NCBI GenBank assembly: GCA_019449595.1
Contig: JAGRPL010000001.1
Span: forward strand, 62,001 to 126,000
DNA length: 64,000 nucleotides
Direction of reading: 5' to 3'
DNA from: Rhodoferax sp.
GTDB taxonomy: Bacteria > Pseudomonadota > Gammaproteobacteria > Burkholderiales > Burkholderiaceae_C
Shown here in pieces: positions 39,216 through 48,644 of this stretch; the first letter of the stretch is position 1, and every line of letters starts with the position of its first letter. Both the position numbers and the translations under genes were made by a program. Below the pieces are notes generated by a model that was given only the letters and a program-made list of their open reading frames with translations, searched no databases and was not told the DNA's origin.

Positions 39216-40036
39216 GTGCGGAATCTCCAGGTAGCAATGGCCAGGGGCGCGGTGATCCAGGCCACCATGGCCCCGCCCATCAGCCAGGGATTGGCAAGGG
39301 CCGGTGGCACGATGCTGGTCAACCCATACAGGCTGCGCATTTGGTCCAGTGAAAAAACGTTGAGGATGCGAAAGACGTCGGCAGGATTCAACAACAATAT
39401 GTAAGCCAGCATCTGGCCGCCGAACTCGCCACCGCTGGCCACCAGAAGGCCCAGCAGCAGCAGATCAAACACCAGCACAAAACCAAACCACAGCGCAATC
39501 GCCAACCCCGACGCACGGGTGCGCTCCCGGGTCACGACCGACAACAACAGTGCTAGGCTCAAGAAGGCCAAGCCCAGCAACACCGAGCTGAGCATGAAGC
39601 CCGCGTAATGGTAGAGACCCAACAGACCGAACTGGCGGAACAACAGTACCGCGTCCAGCGCAAATCCCACCACGGTCGACAAGGTAAGCGCCGCCGCGAG
39701 CCCCAGGTATTTGCCCAGCAACAGTTCCAGCCGGGTAATGGGTAGGGCCAGCAGCAGATCCAGCGAACCCCGCTCACGCTCGCCAACGACGGCATCAAAG
39801 CCCAGCAACAACGCGATCAACGGGATCAGGTAGATCACCAGACTGACGAGACTGGCGATGGTGAACTCAATCGAGCGCAGACCTACCTGGCCCTGTTGCG
39901 CGCCCCCAAAATACGTAATCACCAACGAGAACACGGTAAACACCAGCGCCACAGCCAGGACCCAACGGTTGCGCATGCGGTCACGGAACTCTTTGCCCGC
40001 CAGGGTGGCGATCTGTCGCCATTCAAGGTTCTGCAT
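39212..40036 (-). CDS. nosY: NosY, membrane subunit of the NosDFY ABC transporter
   Basis: A 274-residue ABC-2-type permease with six helices. The cytoplasmic N-terminus IATLAGKEFRDRMRNRWV and the segment FDAVVGERERGSLDLLLALP are diagnostic of NosY. With the ATPase NosF and periplasmic NosD it forms the complex that supplies sulfur for the CuZ cluster of NosZ. It lies three bases after nosF. Confidence 0.94.
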   Translation of the reverse strand: MQNLEWRQIATLAGKEFRDRMRNRWVLAVALVFTVFSLVITYFGGAQQGQVGLRSIEFTIASLVSLVIYLIPLIALLLGFDAVVGERERGSLDLLLALPITRLELLLGKYLGLAAALTLSTVVGFALDAVLLFRQFGLLGLYHYAGFMLSSVLLGLAFLSLALLLSVVTRERTRASGLAIALWFGFVLVFDLLLLGLLVASGGEFGGQMLAYILLLNPADVFRILNVFSLDQMRSLYGLTSIVPPALANPWLMGGAMVAWITAPLAIATWRFRT

Positions 40037-40039
40037 GCG

Positions 40040-40972
40040 CTAACTCCTCAGTCCGAAAAACAAGTCCTCCAGCGAGGGCTCGTGGATGTGCAGATCGACC
40101 AGACGCGCCCCCAGAGGGGAAAGCGCCGCCAGCACCGCCATCTTGGCCGGGCGCGGGCACCGCACGACCACCTCGCCCTCCACCACCTGCAGGTCGACAC
40201 CGGCAATGGCTTGCAGGTGGGTTTTCAGTTCACCCAGGGCAGATGGCTCCACGCGCAACGCGATGGACAGCGGCAAATCCATCTGTTCGCGCAAGGCGTG
40301 CACGCTACCCACCGCCTGGATCTTTCCGCCAGCCATGATGGCCAGCCGGTCGACCCGTTCCTGCAGATCGGCCAGGATGTGCGAGGTGATGACAATGGTT
40401 ACGCCCTGCTCGCGCAGCTCCCGCAACTGGGCATAGAAATCACGGATGGCCGAAGGGTCCAGTCCATTGCTGGGCTCGTCCAGAAACAGCACACTGGGCG
40501 CACCCAACAGGGCTTGCGCAAAACCGAGCCGCTGGCGCATGCCCTTGGAAAACTCAACCACGGCACGCTTGCCCACATCCCCAAGACCCACGCGCTGCAG
40601 CAAACCGGGGCAGCTATCCAGATCAGCCCCTTTGAGCTTGGCAAAGAACCGCATGGTTTCCAGCGCACTCAGGTTGTCGTAGAGCACCAGGTTCTCTGGC
40701 AGATAGCCAATTTTCCGGCGTGTCGCGCGAAAATCCTTGCCGTGCACCGATGTGCCGGCCACCCGGATATCGCCTGCCGTGGCCGGAATCAAGCCGAGCA
40801 TCATTTTGAACAGCGTGCTTTTGCCCGCACCATTGTGGCCAATCAGGCCAAACAGCTCACCGCGCTGCACCGCCAGGTCCACGCCGTCGACCGCACGAAC
40901 CGTGCCGTAGTGTTTGCTGACACCTTGCAACGCAACCGCCACGGACGCGGCCGTCTTACTTGAGTTTGTCAC
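40040..40972 (-). CDS. nosF: NosF, ATPase of the NosDFY ABC transporter
   Basis: A 310-residue ATPase. Walker A is GHNGAGKSTLFKM, the signature FSKGMRQRLGFAQALL has FSKGM in place of LSGGQ as is usual for NosF, and Walker B is VLFLDEPSNGLDP. It starts with GTG at 40972 and overlaps the end of nosD by 17 bases. It drives the NosY/NosD complex used in CuZ assembly. Confidence 0.93.
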   Translation of the reverse strand: MTNSSKTAASVAVALQGVSKHYGTVRAVDGVDLAVQRGELFGLIGHNGAGKSTLFKMMLGLIPATAGDIRVAGTSVHGKDFRATRRKIGYLPENLVLYDNLSALETMRFFAKLKGADLDSCPGLLQRVGLGDVGKRAVVEFSKGMRQRLGFAQALLGAPSVLFLDEPSNGLDPSAIRDFYAQLRELREQGVTIVITSHILADLQERVDRLAIMAGGKIQAVGSVHALREQMDLPLSIALRVEPSALGELKTHLQAIAGVDLQVVEGEVVVRCPRPAKMAVLAALSPLGARLVDLHIHEPSLEDLFFGLRS

Positions 40973-42236
40973 GCCAAGCGCTCCAATCTAGATGAAAAGG
41001 GTGCATTTGGGGGTAGGCATCGACCACACTGGGCACGCGCAGCACCGGAAACTGCCGGCCCACCAGGCGCAGGGCCTGAACGGCGGGGCTGCCCAGCAGC
41101 AAGGCCATGCTCGGATGGCGCCAGCTTAAGCGATCGACCATGTCATTGGCTTCGTAGGGAATATCGCCTATGCCATCGCCATCCCGGTCCCATCCGAGGT
41201 AATTCCCCCAATGGTTGCCTTTATCCGACTGGTCAGGCTGGGTGCCACCCCACGCCTCGTCACGGGTACCCACATAGCGCACCTGTTCGCGGTTGCCAAT
41301 GAAGTCATTGCCTTGCACGGTGTTGCGGGTGGAACCGGCCGACAGGTGCACGCCCACATGGTTGTCCAGCACCAGGTTGTGGCGCACGGTGGAATATTCC
41401 ACGTCATAAATGAAAAAACCACGGTCGTTGTTGGCAACGATGTTGTTCTCGATCACCGAATCCTGCACCGAGCGCAGCATGATGCCGTGGTCGGAGTTGC
41501 CCCAGGCGCGGTTGTTGCGCACCACCTGCTCGCGCACCTCCATCAGCGCCAGGCCGCCCCGGTTGTCGTAGGTGTCGTTGTCTTCCCACACGTTGTAGTA
41601 GGACGTCATGTAGTGCGCACCGTAGCGGCTGTGGTGCAGCCTGTTGCCTCGGAACACCGCGTGGTGCGACACATCCACATACAGCGCGTCGCGCACGAAG
41701 CTGATGTTGTTGCCGATGATTTGCGCGCCCTGCGTGTTGTAGAGCTGGATGCCATTGCCGCGCCGCGCCGAGGAAAAATCGCGCTTGCCGGTGATGGTGT
41801 TGCCTTCAATGCGCACGTCCTTCACCTTCTCGACCCATAAGCCGAACAGGTTGTACGCCAAGTCGCAGTGCTGCACCACGGCGCGGTGCGCGCCGGGATA
41901 GATATAGATGCCGGCGTTCTGGTCCTGCAGGCTGCCGCCCGAGTCGCGCACGATCAAGCCTTCGATCGTGACATCGGGCGCGGTGATGCGAATGGTGTCG
42001 CCCTGCTCCCCGCCGCTGATCGTGGGGCGGTCGATGCCGCGCAGCGTCAGGGGCTTGTCAATCCGCAGGTTGGTGCGGTACAGGCCACGCGCCACTTCCA
42101 CGGTATCGCCCGGCGCGGCGGCCCGCACGGCGGCGGCCAGGTCTCCGCCAGGCTGCACGCGCACCGTGGCGGCGTGCGCCGCGCCCGCAAGCGCCAACAG
42201 GGCGGCGCCCAGGCCAGAAAGCAGACGCACGTTCAT
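40956..42236 (-). CDS. nosD: NosD, periplasmic beta-helix subunit of NosDFY
   Basis: A 426-residue exported protein. The signal peptide ends GAAHA (about residue 22). The rest is a right-handed parallel beta-helix of CASH/PbH1 repeats, seen as recurring hydrophobic strands with Asn ladders (VIENNIVANNDRGFFIYD, VRNNRAWGNSDHGIML). NosD is the periplasmic part of the NosDFY machine needed to mature NosZ. Start at 42236 overlaps the nosR stop in ATGA. Confidence 0.94.
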   Translation of the reverse strand: MNVRLLSGLGAALLALAGAAHAATVRVQPGGDLAAAVRAAAPGDTVEVARGLYRTNLRIDKPLTLRGIDRPTISGGEQGDTIRITAPDVTIEGLIVRDSGGSLQDQNAGIYIYPGAHRAVVQHCDLAYNLFGLWVEKVKDVRIEGNTITGKRDFSSARRGNGIQLYNTQGAQIIGNNISFVRDALYVDVSHHAVFRGNRLHHSRYGAHYMTSYYNVWEDNDTYDNRGGLALMEVREQVVRNNRAWGNSDHGIMLRSVQDSVIENNIVANNDRGFFIYDVEYSTVRHNLVLDNHVGVHLSAGSTRNTVQGNDFIGNREQVRYVGTRDEAWGGTQPDQSDKGNHWGNYLGWDRDGDGIGDIPYEANDMVDRLSWRHPSMALLLGSPAVQALRLVGRQFPVLRVPSVVDAYPQMHPFHLDWSAWRDKLK

Positions 42237-44872
42237 GCAAGCAGTAGACCGAATGACTTGAGCACCAGGAACAACGTTGCACCAATCAGCAGGTTCTTGA
42301 AGCCGACGTAGCTGACCATGTCCATGACTCCGGCCACGCGGTAGCGGTCGCGCCACCACGGGCCGTCCTTGACGTAGCGCCGGCCCGAAAGGCGAATCAG
42401 CACTTCGTACACGCTCCAGCCGAACCACCAGCCGATGATGGCGCCCGAGGAGAGCGTACCCATGGCCGTCATGATCCAGGCCACCGTCGCGGCAACGGCA
42501 AGCGAGAAACCGGCCACCTGCAGCGCGCGCTGCGAGTGCCAGCCCTCGCTGCTCCAGGGCCACAGGTGATCGCGCAGCTCCAGCCAGATCCATTGCAGCA
42601 GGCCCACGTTGCTCTTGTGTGCGGGCAGCGTCGGTTCGGTGGGCATGCGGGGATCGGGCCCTTGCGCAGCCTTGGCACTGATCTGCTCGGTGAAGCTGGT
42701 GGCGGGGTGGATCGGAATGAAATAGCCATTCGCGCCAATGGGGGTGATCTCCAGGCCGTCCTTTTCACGGCGCTTGCGTTCCTTGGCCAGAGGCGGGCAG
42801 CCTTTGGTGTCGGTGTACAGAATCATGCAGTCCAGGCAGTGCAGGCACTCGCGGTGATCAATGCGGCCGTCGGCGTCGATCGCCTGCGCGCCGCAGCCCA
42901 CGGCACAGGCCTTGCAACTGTTGCAATCCTGCTTGCGCTTGAGGCCAAACCAGCGGAAGGTGCTGGGCATGGCCAGCGATGCACCCAACGGGCAGATGTA
43001 TTTGCAGTACGGGCGCTCGATGAAGATCGACAGACCCAGGATGGCAGCTACGAACAGACCATAGGGCCACGCGCGGTTCTGGATGCCCACCAAGAAGGTG
43101 GTCTTGAAGGGCTCCACCTCCGACAGCTTCTCTGCCAGGCCCATGGAGAACATGGACACCGTGATGAGGCCGAAGAAAATGGCGTACTTGAGCCACTTGA
43201 GCCGGTCATGCCAGCGCTGCGGCAGCTGCGTCTGGAAGCGCTTGAGCCCCACAACGCGCGCCACCTTGTAAATGGCCTCGGAAAGCGAGCCGAACGGGCA
43301 CATCCAGCCACAGAACAGGCCGCGTCCGAACAGGAACACGGTGGCGATGATGAAGATCCAGAACAGGAAGATGAACGGATCAGACAGGAACAACGACCAG
43401 GTCCACTGGAACAGCAGCGCATGGAACCAGGTCAGCACCTGGGTGATGGACGGCTGCGCCATCACGCCAAAGCCCACGAACACGATGGACAGGCCCCAGG
43501 CGGTGTACTTGAAGGCATTGACCGGCCACTTGTTCTTGTGGGTGGAACGGCGTGTGAGCCGCTCGCGGAACGCATAGACCACACCGACGGCTACCAGCAG
43601 CACGGCGAACAATCCGATTTCCACTGCCCGCGACTTCCAGATGCGCACCCAGGGCGCATCGGGCTCCACCACCTTGGGACGGCCGCCTTCGAGCATGGAC
43701 GCAGGCAGCCAGTACTGGGTATCAAAGCTGGTGAAGCTCTTGGCGCCGGTGGCCCGGTCGACCCGGTTGCCCAGCAGGCTCAGCTTCCAGGGATAGGCAT
43801 CTGAAAAAGCCTTCGAACGGATGATGAAGATCGCCGATTCAGTGAAAGTGGGGGCACCCGCAGCCTTTACTCCGTACAGGTTCTGATAGTCGAGGTCGCG
43901 GAAGGTGAATGAATCGGCACCCTGCTTAACCTGCACCCGGTCGTACAGTCCGCCACGCACAAAGCCAGAGCCCTTGAACGATTCGTGACCGGCGGTGCGG
44001 ATGACAAAGATGGCGTGTTCGCCCGCTTTGAGCTGCAGGCTCAGACTATCCCAGTTGGCCGCACCCAGCACGCTCTTGCCGACGTCGGGGTGGCTCAGAT
44101 CGCCGAACCACAACTCGATAAAGGGGTCGCCGCTGTGTTCCAGACCGAGCTGCTCCGGCATCACGCGCAGGCGCTGCACAGCGCCGCGCTCCACGAGTTC
44201 ATCCCAGGACAGGGTCTTGTCCGTCGTCTTGTAGCGCGCTGGCTCGCGCACGGTGGGCGCCAGAATGCCGACCTGCCGCGCCACGGCCGAGCCCGAGGCC
44301 ATCATGACCTGGTTCTGTGCAATCACCGTGACGGTAGCGCCGGAAATGGCGTCCAGCCCGACCACATTTTCGTCGGGCCGGGACTGGCCCACTTCAATCT
44401 TGTCGGCAACCGATTTGCCCAGGTACTGGTCGTTGAATTTCAGCAGGGCGGATTCGGGAATGCCCAGCAGCAGAATTGGCTCGGAATGCTTGAGGACCTT
44501 GACGCCGACAAAATGACCGGTCTTGTCCATGCCAATCAGCGTCACCACCGGCTTGCCCGAATAGGCGGGTGTGTCGGTGATGTCGGTCGACAGCATCACA
44601 TAGCCCAGCAACTGGCGGCCTTCACCCGCCTTGTCGTAGGCCTCGACGTAGGGCGGCTGGCCCTTGCGTTCTGAAAAATGGGTAGCACCCGGGAACACGT
44701 CCGTGCACGGCAACAGCGCGCACATGTCCTTGGCGGTCGCCAGGTCAACCGGAAGTTCAGCTTCGTAAGTCCCTTTTCCCGCCGCCGCATGTGCGCCTGG
44801 AGGAATAACCATCAGCGCAAAAAGGATCGCGACCCACAGGGCCGCAAGGAGGCGGAATTTCGGCAGAAACAT
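42233..44872 (-). CDS. nosR: NosR, flavo-iron-sulfur membrane protein for N2O reduction
   Basis: An 879-residue protein. A signal/anchor at residues 5-30 leads to a periplasmic FMN-binding domain (residues about 60-380, with DAISGATVTVIAQ, the SGAT flavinylation site). A membrane core with CGWMCPFGSLSEA and CKYICPLGASL NapH-like motifs follows, then a ferredoxin-like block CNSCKACAVGC ... CLHCLDC (about residues 645-680). It passes quinol electrons toward NosZ. After the Fe-S block come about 200 more residues with three hydrophobic segments, a longer C-terminus than in the short pseudomonad NosR. FMN attachment needs NosX, encoded at 47529. Confidence 0.94.
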   Translation of the reverse strand: MFLPKFRLLAALWVAILFALMVIPPGAHAAAGKGTYEAELPVDLATAKDMCALLPCTDVFPGATHFSERKGQPPYVEAYDKAGEGRQLLGYVMLSTDITDTPAYSGKPVVTLIGMDKTGHFVGVKVLKHSEPILLLGIPESALLKFNDQYLGKSVADKIEVGQSRPDENVVGLDAISGATVTVIAQNQVMMASGSAVARQVGILAPTVREPARYKTTDKTLSWDELVERGAVQRLRVMPEQLGLEHSGDPFIELWFGDLSHPDVGKSVLGAANWDSLSLQLKAGEHAIFVIRTAGHESFKGSGFVRGGLYDRVQVKQGADSFTFRDLDYQNLYGVKAAGAPTFTESAIFIIRSKAFSDAYPWKLSLLGNRVDRATGAKSFTSFDTQYWLPASMLEGGRPKVVEPDAPWVRIWKSRAVEIGLFAVLLVAVGVVYAFRERLTRRSTHKNKWPVNAFKYTAWGLSIVFVGFGVMAQPSITQVLTWFHALLFQWTWSLFLSDPFIFLFWIFIIATVFLFGRGLFCGWMCPFGSLSEAIYKVARVVGLKRFQTQLPQRWHDRLKWLKYAIFFGLITVSMFSMGLAEKLSEVEPFKTTFLVGIQNRAWPYGLFVAAILGLSIFIERPYCKYICPLGASLAMPSTFRWFGLKRKQDCNSCKACAVGCGAQAIDADGRIDHRECLHCLDCMILYTDTKGCPPLAKERKRREKDGLEITPIGANGYFIPIHPATSFTEQISAKAAQGPDPRMPTEPTLPAHKSNVGLLQWIWLELRDHLWPWSSEGWHSQRALQVAGFSLAVAATVAWIMTAMGTLSSGAIIGWWFGWSVYEVLIRLSGRRYVKDGPWWRDRYRVAGVMDMVSYVGFKNLLIGATLFLVLKSFGLLLA

Positions 44873-44937
44873 CGGGTATCCAAACAAGAAAAAGGGCAGC
44901 GCAGCCCGGTGACCGCGCTGCCCAGAGCGGCGCCTGA

Positions 44938-46869
44938 TCAGGCCTCCACGAACATCCGTGAACGCATTTCCAAATGGAGCGCGTGACAGAAGTTGGTGCA
45001 ATAGCACCAGTAGACACCGGGCTTGTCAGCCTTGAAGGTAACAGACTTCGTCTCTTGCGGATTGACGAGGAAGTTGATGTCGTACTTCGGGATGGCAAAA
45101 CCGTGCGTCAAATCCTCCACCTTGTCCAGGTTGGTCAGGATAATGGTCACTTCGTCACCGTGCTTGACCGTCCATTCGCGCAGCCCGAAAGTAGGCGCCT
45201 GCGAAGTCAGGTAGACCGTAACCTTGTTGCCCTTGCGCTCCACGCGGCAGTCCTTGGCATCCTTCACCGCGTTCGGGAAATCGTCAATGTTGTAGACCTG
45301 CCGGGTCTTGATGAGGTCACGGCGCACGATGATGGAGTCGTGCGGCTCGGAGTACACCGCGTGATCCGCCACCAGCTTCATCTTGTCGCCGCTGATGTCG
45401 ATCAGCTGTGCCGTTTCGGGGTGCAACGGTCCGACCGGCAGGAAACGGTCCTTGGAGAACTTGTTGTCCGAGAGGAAGAACTTGCCGTCGGCTTCCTTGG
45501 TCTCACCCATGGAGGTGAAACCGTGACCGGGCTGGTACTGCACATCAAGCTTGTCCAGAACGACCTTGGCAGTCTTGTCACCCTTGAATGCCTTGATGGC
45601 CGCTTCCACATTCCACTTGACGATCTGGCTGTCCAGGAACAGCGTGGTGTACGCGTTGCCTTTGTTGTCGAATCCGGTGTGCAGCGGGCCCAGACCAATT
45701 TCGGGCTCGGCCACCACGGCATCACGCGCGTCCTTGACTTCGCCGTCAAACCATTTCAGAACCAGGGAAAGGTCGATCACCGTAGCCGTGGGCGACAACT
45801 TTCCGGAACAGACAAAGTACTTGCCGTCAGGGCTGGCGTTGACACCGTGCGGATTTTTCGAAACCGGCACATAGCAGACGATTGCGGTCTTGGGGTCTTG
45901 GTTGGCAGCCTTGGTGCCATCCACCACGGGCACCTTGGAGGAGCCAAAGGTCCTGGTCTTGCCCGCCTTCACGGCCGCTTCAACGCGTGCCACGTTGAAG
46001 AAGAGACATGCGTCGCGCTCAGCGGACATCATGTCCTCATAGTGCGCGCCATTTTCCGTGTTGTACTGGTTGGTGGCGGCCAATTTGCCGTCATACGAGG
46101 TGGCAACCAGGTCACAGTTGCCATCAATCAGAACCTGGTAGCGCACTTCCATCGTCTCGGAGTCCACGCACGTGAACAGCGAGTGGTATTTGTCGCTTGC
46201 CGCCATGTTCTTGCCGTCGTTGGGCAGCGGGATGGCGAACTCGGCACCACAAAACACGCGCGTGGTGCGGTTGATGGAGGCGTCGACCGGGTCACGCTTG
46301 TCCGGGAAGGTGCCGTGAAACCCCTGGATGTTGGGCAACTCCGTGATCTTGTCGCACTCCATGGTGTCCATGCGCACGCGGGCCAGGCGACCGTGGATCT
46401 TGTCGTTGACGAACATGTATTTGCCGTCATACGTGCCATCCACATAGGATTGGTGCACGTGATGGGTGTCACCGGTAACATACAGAGGCCTGCCGTCGGG
46501 GCGGGTGCCGATAATTTTCTTGGATTCGTTGGTGATGCCCCAACCAACCAGGCAATCCATGTTGAAGACAGGAATGCGTTTGAACAGGCGACCGGAAGGC
46601 AAGCCGTAAATGCGCACTTCACCCGAGTGACCACCGGATGAAAAAGAATAGTAGGTGTCCAACTCACCCGGCTTGACCTCGTACTTGCTGTAGTCAATTC
46701 CGCTGTCCGCACCGGCCTTGGGCGCCGCTGCTGGCGCAGATGCCCCGGGAGCGCTTTTATCCGTGCAGGCAACGACGCCGGCAAGACTGGCAAGTGCTGC
46801 CGTGTTGATGAACTTGCGGCGACCCAATCCACTGGGTGCGTCGACGTTTGGTGCTTGGTCTTTGCTCAT
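44938..46869 (-). CDS. nosZ: Nitrous oxide reductase (clade I, Tat-exported)
   Basis: A 643-residue copper enzyme. The N-terminus LGRRKFINTAALASLAGVVA is a Tat signal, so it is clade I. The propeller domain carries the CuZ histidines in DTHHVHQSYVDG and later blocks such as NPHGVNASPDGKY and EPHDS. The C-terminal cupredoxin domain binds CuA through WCYCTNFCHALHLEM. It reduces N2O to N2 in the periplasm. Its promoter region holds a perfect FNR-type box at 46981-46994. nosR follows after 65 bases. Confidence 0.97.
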   Translation of the reverse strand: MSKDQAPNVDAPSGLGRRKFINTAALASLAGVVACTDKSAPGASAPAAAPKAGADSGIDYSKYEVKPGELDTYYSFSSGGHSGEVRIYGLPSGRLFKRIPVFNMDCLVGWGITNESKKIIGTRPDGRPLYVTGDTHHVHQSYVDGTYDGKYMFVNDKIHGRLARVRMDTMECDKITELPNIQGFHGTFPDKRDPVDASINRTTRVFCGAEFAIPLPNDGKNMAASDKYHSLFTCVDSETMEVRYQVLIDGNCDLVATSYDGKLAATNQYNTENGAHYEDMMSAERDACLFFNVARVEAAVKAGKTRTFGSSKVPVVDGTKAANQDPKTAIVCYVPVSKNPHGVNASPDGKYFVCSGKLSPTATVIDLSLVLKWFDGEVKDARDAVVAEPEIGLGPLHTGFDNKGNAYTTLFLDSQIVKWNVEAAIKAFKGDKTAKVVLDKLDVQYQPGHGFTSMGETKEADGKFFLSDNKFSKDRFLPVGPLHPETAQLIDISGDKMKLVADHAVYSEPHDSIIVRRDLIKTRQVYNIDDFPNAVKDAKDCRVERKGNKVTVYLTSQAPTFGLREWTVKHGDEVTIILTNLDKVEDLTHGFAIPKYDINFLVNPQETKSVTFKADKPGVYWCYCTNFCHALHLEMRSRMFVEA

Positions 46870-46980
46870 TGCGATAATCCTTAGGTTACGTGCCCACACG
46901 GACAAAAAAATAGTTCCCGGACATGTGGAAGGCATGCTAGTACACTTTTTTTACACAAGGGTAAACCCTCTTGGTCAAAA

Positions 46981-46994
46981 TTGATGCACATCAA
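46981..46994. promoter_or_regulatory. FNR/DNR-type anaerobic regulator site between the nos arms
   Basis: TTGATGCACATCAA is an exact match to TTGAT-N4-ATCAA. It lies 112 bases upstream of nosZ and 117 bases upstream of the cytochrome gene, so it can serve either promoter. It predicts induction at low oxygen or by nitrogen oxides through an FNR, DNR or NnrR protein; which one cannot be read from the site. Confidence 0.9.
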
Positions 46995-47022
46995 ATGAAT
47001 CTTAACTATTAAAATTTGTGCG

Positions 47023-47050
47023 TTGCAACAAAATACCAAAGTTGTACACT
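47023..47050 (+). promoter_or_regulatory. Candidate promoter of the cytochrome c-nosX genes
   Basis: TTGCAA (47023-47028), 16 bases, TACACT (47045-47050). Transcription would start near 47057, about 54 bases before the ATG. The FNR-type site is centred about 70 bases upstream of that start, compatible with class I activation. Confidence 0.45.
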
Positions 47051-47110
47051 CGGGTACTCAGGTTTTCGAACCTGTCTTTATCTGCAAGATAACCCCAAGG
47101 AAACACCCCC

Positions 47111-47512
47111 ATGAACACCAAACTGATGACGCTATTGTTGGTCGGCGCTGCAGCACTGGCTGCTTGCGGCAAGACTGAAACCCCGGCTACACCTGCAGCT
47201 ACTGCCCCCAGTGCAGCCCCCGTAGCAGCCGCGCCCGCTGCACCTGCCGCACCTGAAAATGAGGTCGGCAAGAAGGTGTTTGGTCAGGTCTGCTCCATGT
47301 GCCATGCTTCTGGAGCCGCGGGCTCACCCAAACCTGGCGACAAAGCCGACTGGGGCCCCCGCATTGCGCAAGGCAATGATGTCTTGTACAAACACGCGCT
47401 GGAAGGCTTTACCGGTGCCAAGGGCATGATGCCAGCCCGCGGCGGCAACGCCACCCTGAAGGACGACGAAGTGAAGGCAGCCGTGGATTACATGGTGGCC
47501 CTTTCCAAATAA
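47111..47512 (+). CDS. Cytochrome c5-type lipoprotein next to nosZ
   Basis: A 133-residue monohaem cytochrome. Lipobox LAAC (Cys19) is followed by a 30-residue Ala/Pro linker, then CSMCH (about residues 61-65) and the distal methionine region GMMPARGGNATLKDDEV. The fold type is cytochrome c5/c555. It is tethered to a membrane, most likely on the periplasmic face, and is a good candidate for carrying electrons to NosZ. AAGGAA precedes the ATG. A paralogue of nearly the same layout is encoded at 48645, on the other side of nosX. Confidence 0.88.
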   Translation: MNTKLMTLLLVGAAALAACGKTETPATPAATAPSAAPVAAAPAAPAAPENEVGKKVFGQVCSMCHASGAAGSPKPGDKADWGPRIAQGNDVLYKHALEGFTGAKGMMPARGGNATLKDDEVKAAVDYMVALSK

Positions 47513-47528
47513 GCCGGAAACCCAGACC

Positions 47529-48551
47529 ATGACGCCCTCCCCTCAACTGAATACGGGGCGTCGGCGCCTGATCGCCGGCTTGCCCTTGTTGGCAACCGGC
47601 CTTTTTCTCAATCCGGCACTCGCCAGTCCCCAGGTCCGCCAAGCCTCACGCGCACTCATGGGTACGCGGGTGGACATCACGGCGCAGGCGTCCGGCACCG
47701 CCGATTGCGATGCGGCCATTGCGGCCGCATATGCGGAAATGGCGCGCCTGAGCGACATGATGAGCCGCTACCAGGTCGGCAGCGCCGTGCACGCGCTGCA
47801 TCTGGCGTCAGGCCTGCAACCGGTGGTGATCGATACGGAAATGATGGGCGTGCTCAAAAGTGCCCAACATATGGCAGAACGCAGCCGTGGCGCATTCGAC
47901 ATTACCGTGGGCGCCTTCAATGGATGGGTATTTGACCAGGCACACCCCACGATTCCAGACCGTGCGGAAATTGCCCGCGAGTTGCCGCTGGTGAATTACC
48001 GGGATCTGGTTCTCTCCGAAAAAGCTTCCACCGCCTTTTTGCGCCGCCGCGGCATGCGCATCGATCTGGGTGGCATCGCCAAGCTGCCCATCCTGCAAGC
48101 CGGCATGCAAGTGCTGAAACAACGCGGTGTCAGCAGCGCCATGATCAACGGCGGCGGCGATGTGCTGGTCAGCGGACAGCTGGAGGGACGTGATTGGCGC
48201 GTCGGCCTGCGCGACCCGCGCGCACCGGAAAAGCTGATCGGCGTACTGGCACTGGACGAGGGGTTTGTTGCCGCCTCGGGGGATTACGAACGCTTTTTCA
48301 TCCAGAACGGTCGACGCTACCACCACATCCTGAACCCCAGGACGGGGCAATCCACCACAGGCCCGCATGGCGTGACGCTGGTGTCGCGCCATTTGGAAGA
48401 CATCAACGGCCTGGGCGCAGCCATCATGGTCACAGGTTCCGAGGCGGGGCGGGATTTGCTCCAGCCGCTGCGGAATGTGGACGCCCTGATCTTGGAGTCA
48501 AACCAGAACCTGTGGCTTTCACCTGGCATGGCGAGCCGTCTGCACACCTGA
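47529..48551 (+). CDS. nosX: FAD:protein FMN transferase (ApbE/NosX)
   Basis: A 340-residue ApbE-family enzyme. A Tat-like twin-Arg start (GRRRLIAGLPLLATGLFL) is followed by the ApbE blocks ALMGTRVDITAQ, RGAFDITVGAFNGW, RIDLGGIAKLPILQ and SAMINGGGDVLVSG. The usual GGIAKGY is GGIAKLP here. It attaches FMN from FAD to a threonine in its target protein, here almost certainly NosR with its SGAT motif. It lies between two cytochrome c genes, diverging from nosZR. Confidence 0.9.
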   Translation: MTPSPQLNTGRRRLIAGLPLLATGLFLNPALASPQVRQASRALMGTRVDITAQASGTADCDAAIAAAYAEMARLSDMMSRYQVGSAVHALHLASGLQPVVIDTEMMGVLKSAQHMAERSRGAFDITVGAFNGWVFDQAHPTIPDRAEIARELPLVNYRDLVLSEKASTAFLRRRGMRIDLGGIAKLPILQAGMQVLKQRGVSSAMINGGGDVLVSGQLEGRDWRVGLRDPRAPEKLIGVLALDEGFVAASGDYERFFIQNGRRYHHILNPRTGQSTTGPHGVTLVSRHLEDINGLGAAIMVTGSEAGRDLLQPLRNVDALILESNQNLWLSPGMASRLHT

Positions 48552-48644
48552 ACCCGCAATGGGCGAGCAGGATAGTCTGTTGATGTAAGCTGCCGCACGT
48601 GCCGTGCACGCTTTGCTTTTACAGACCCTCGCGAGAAAATCACC

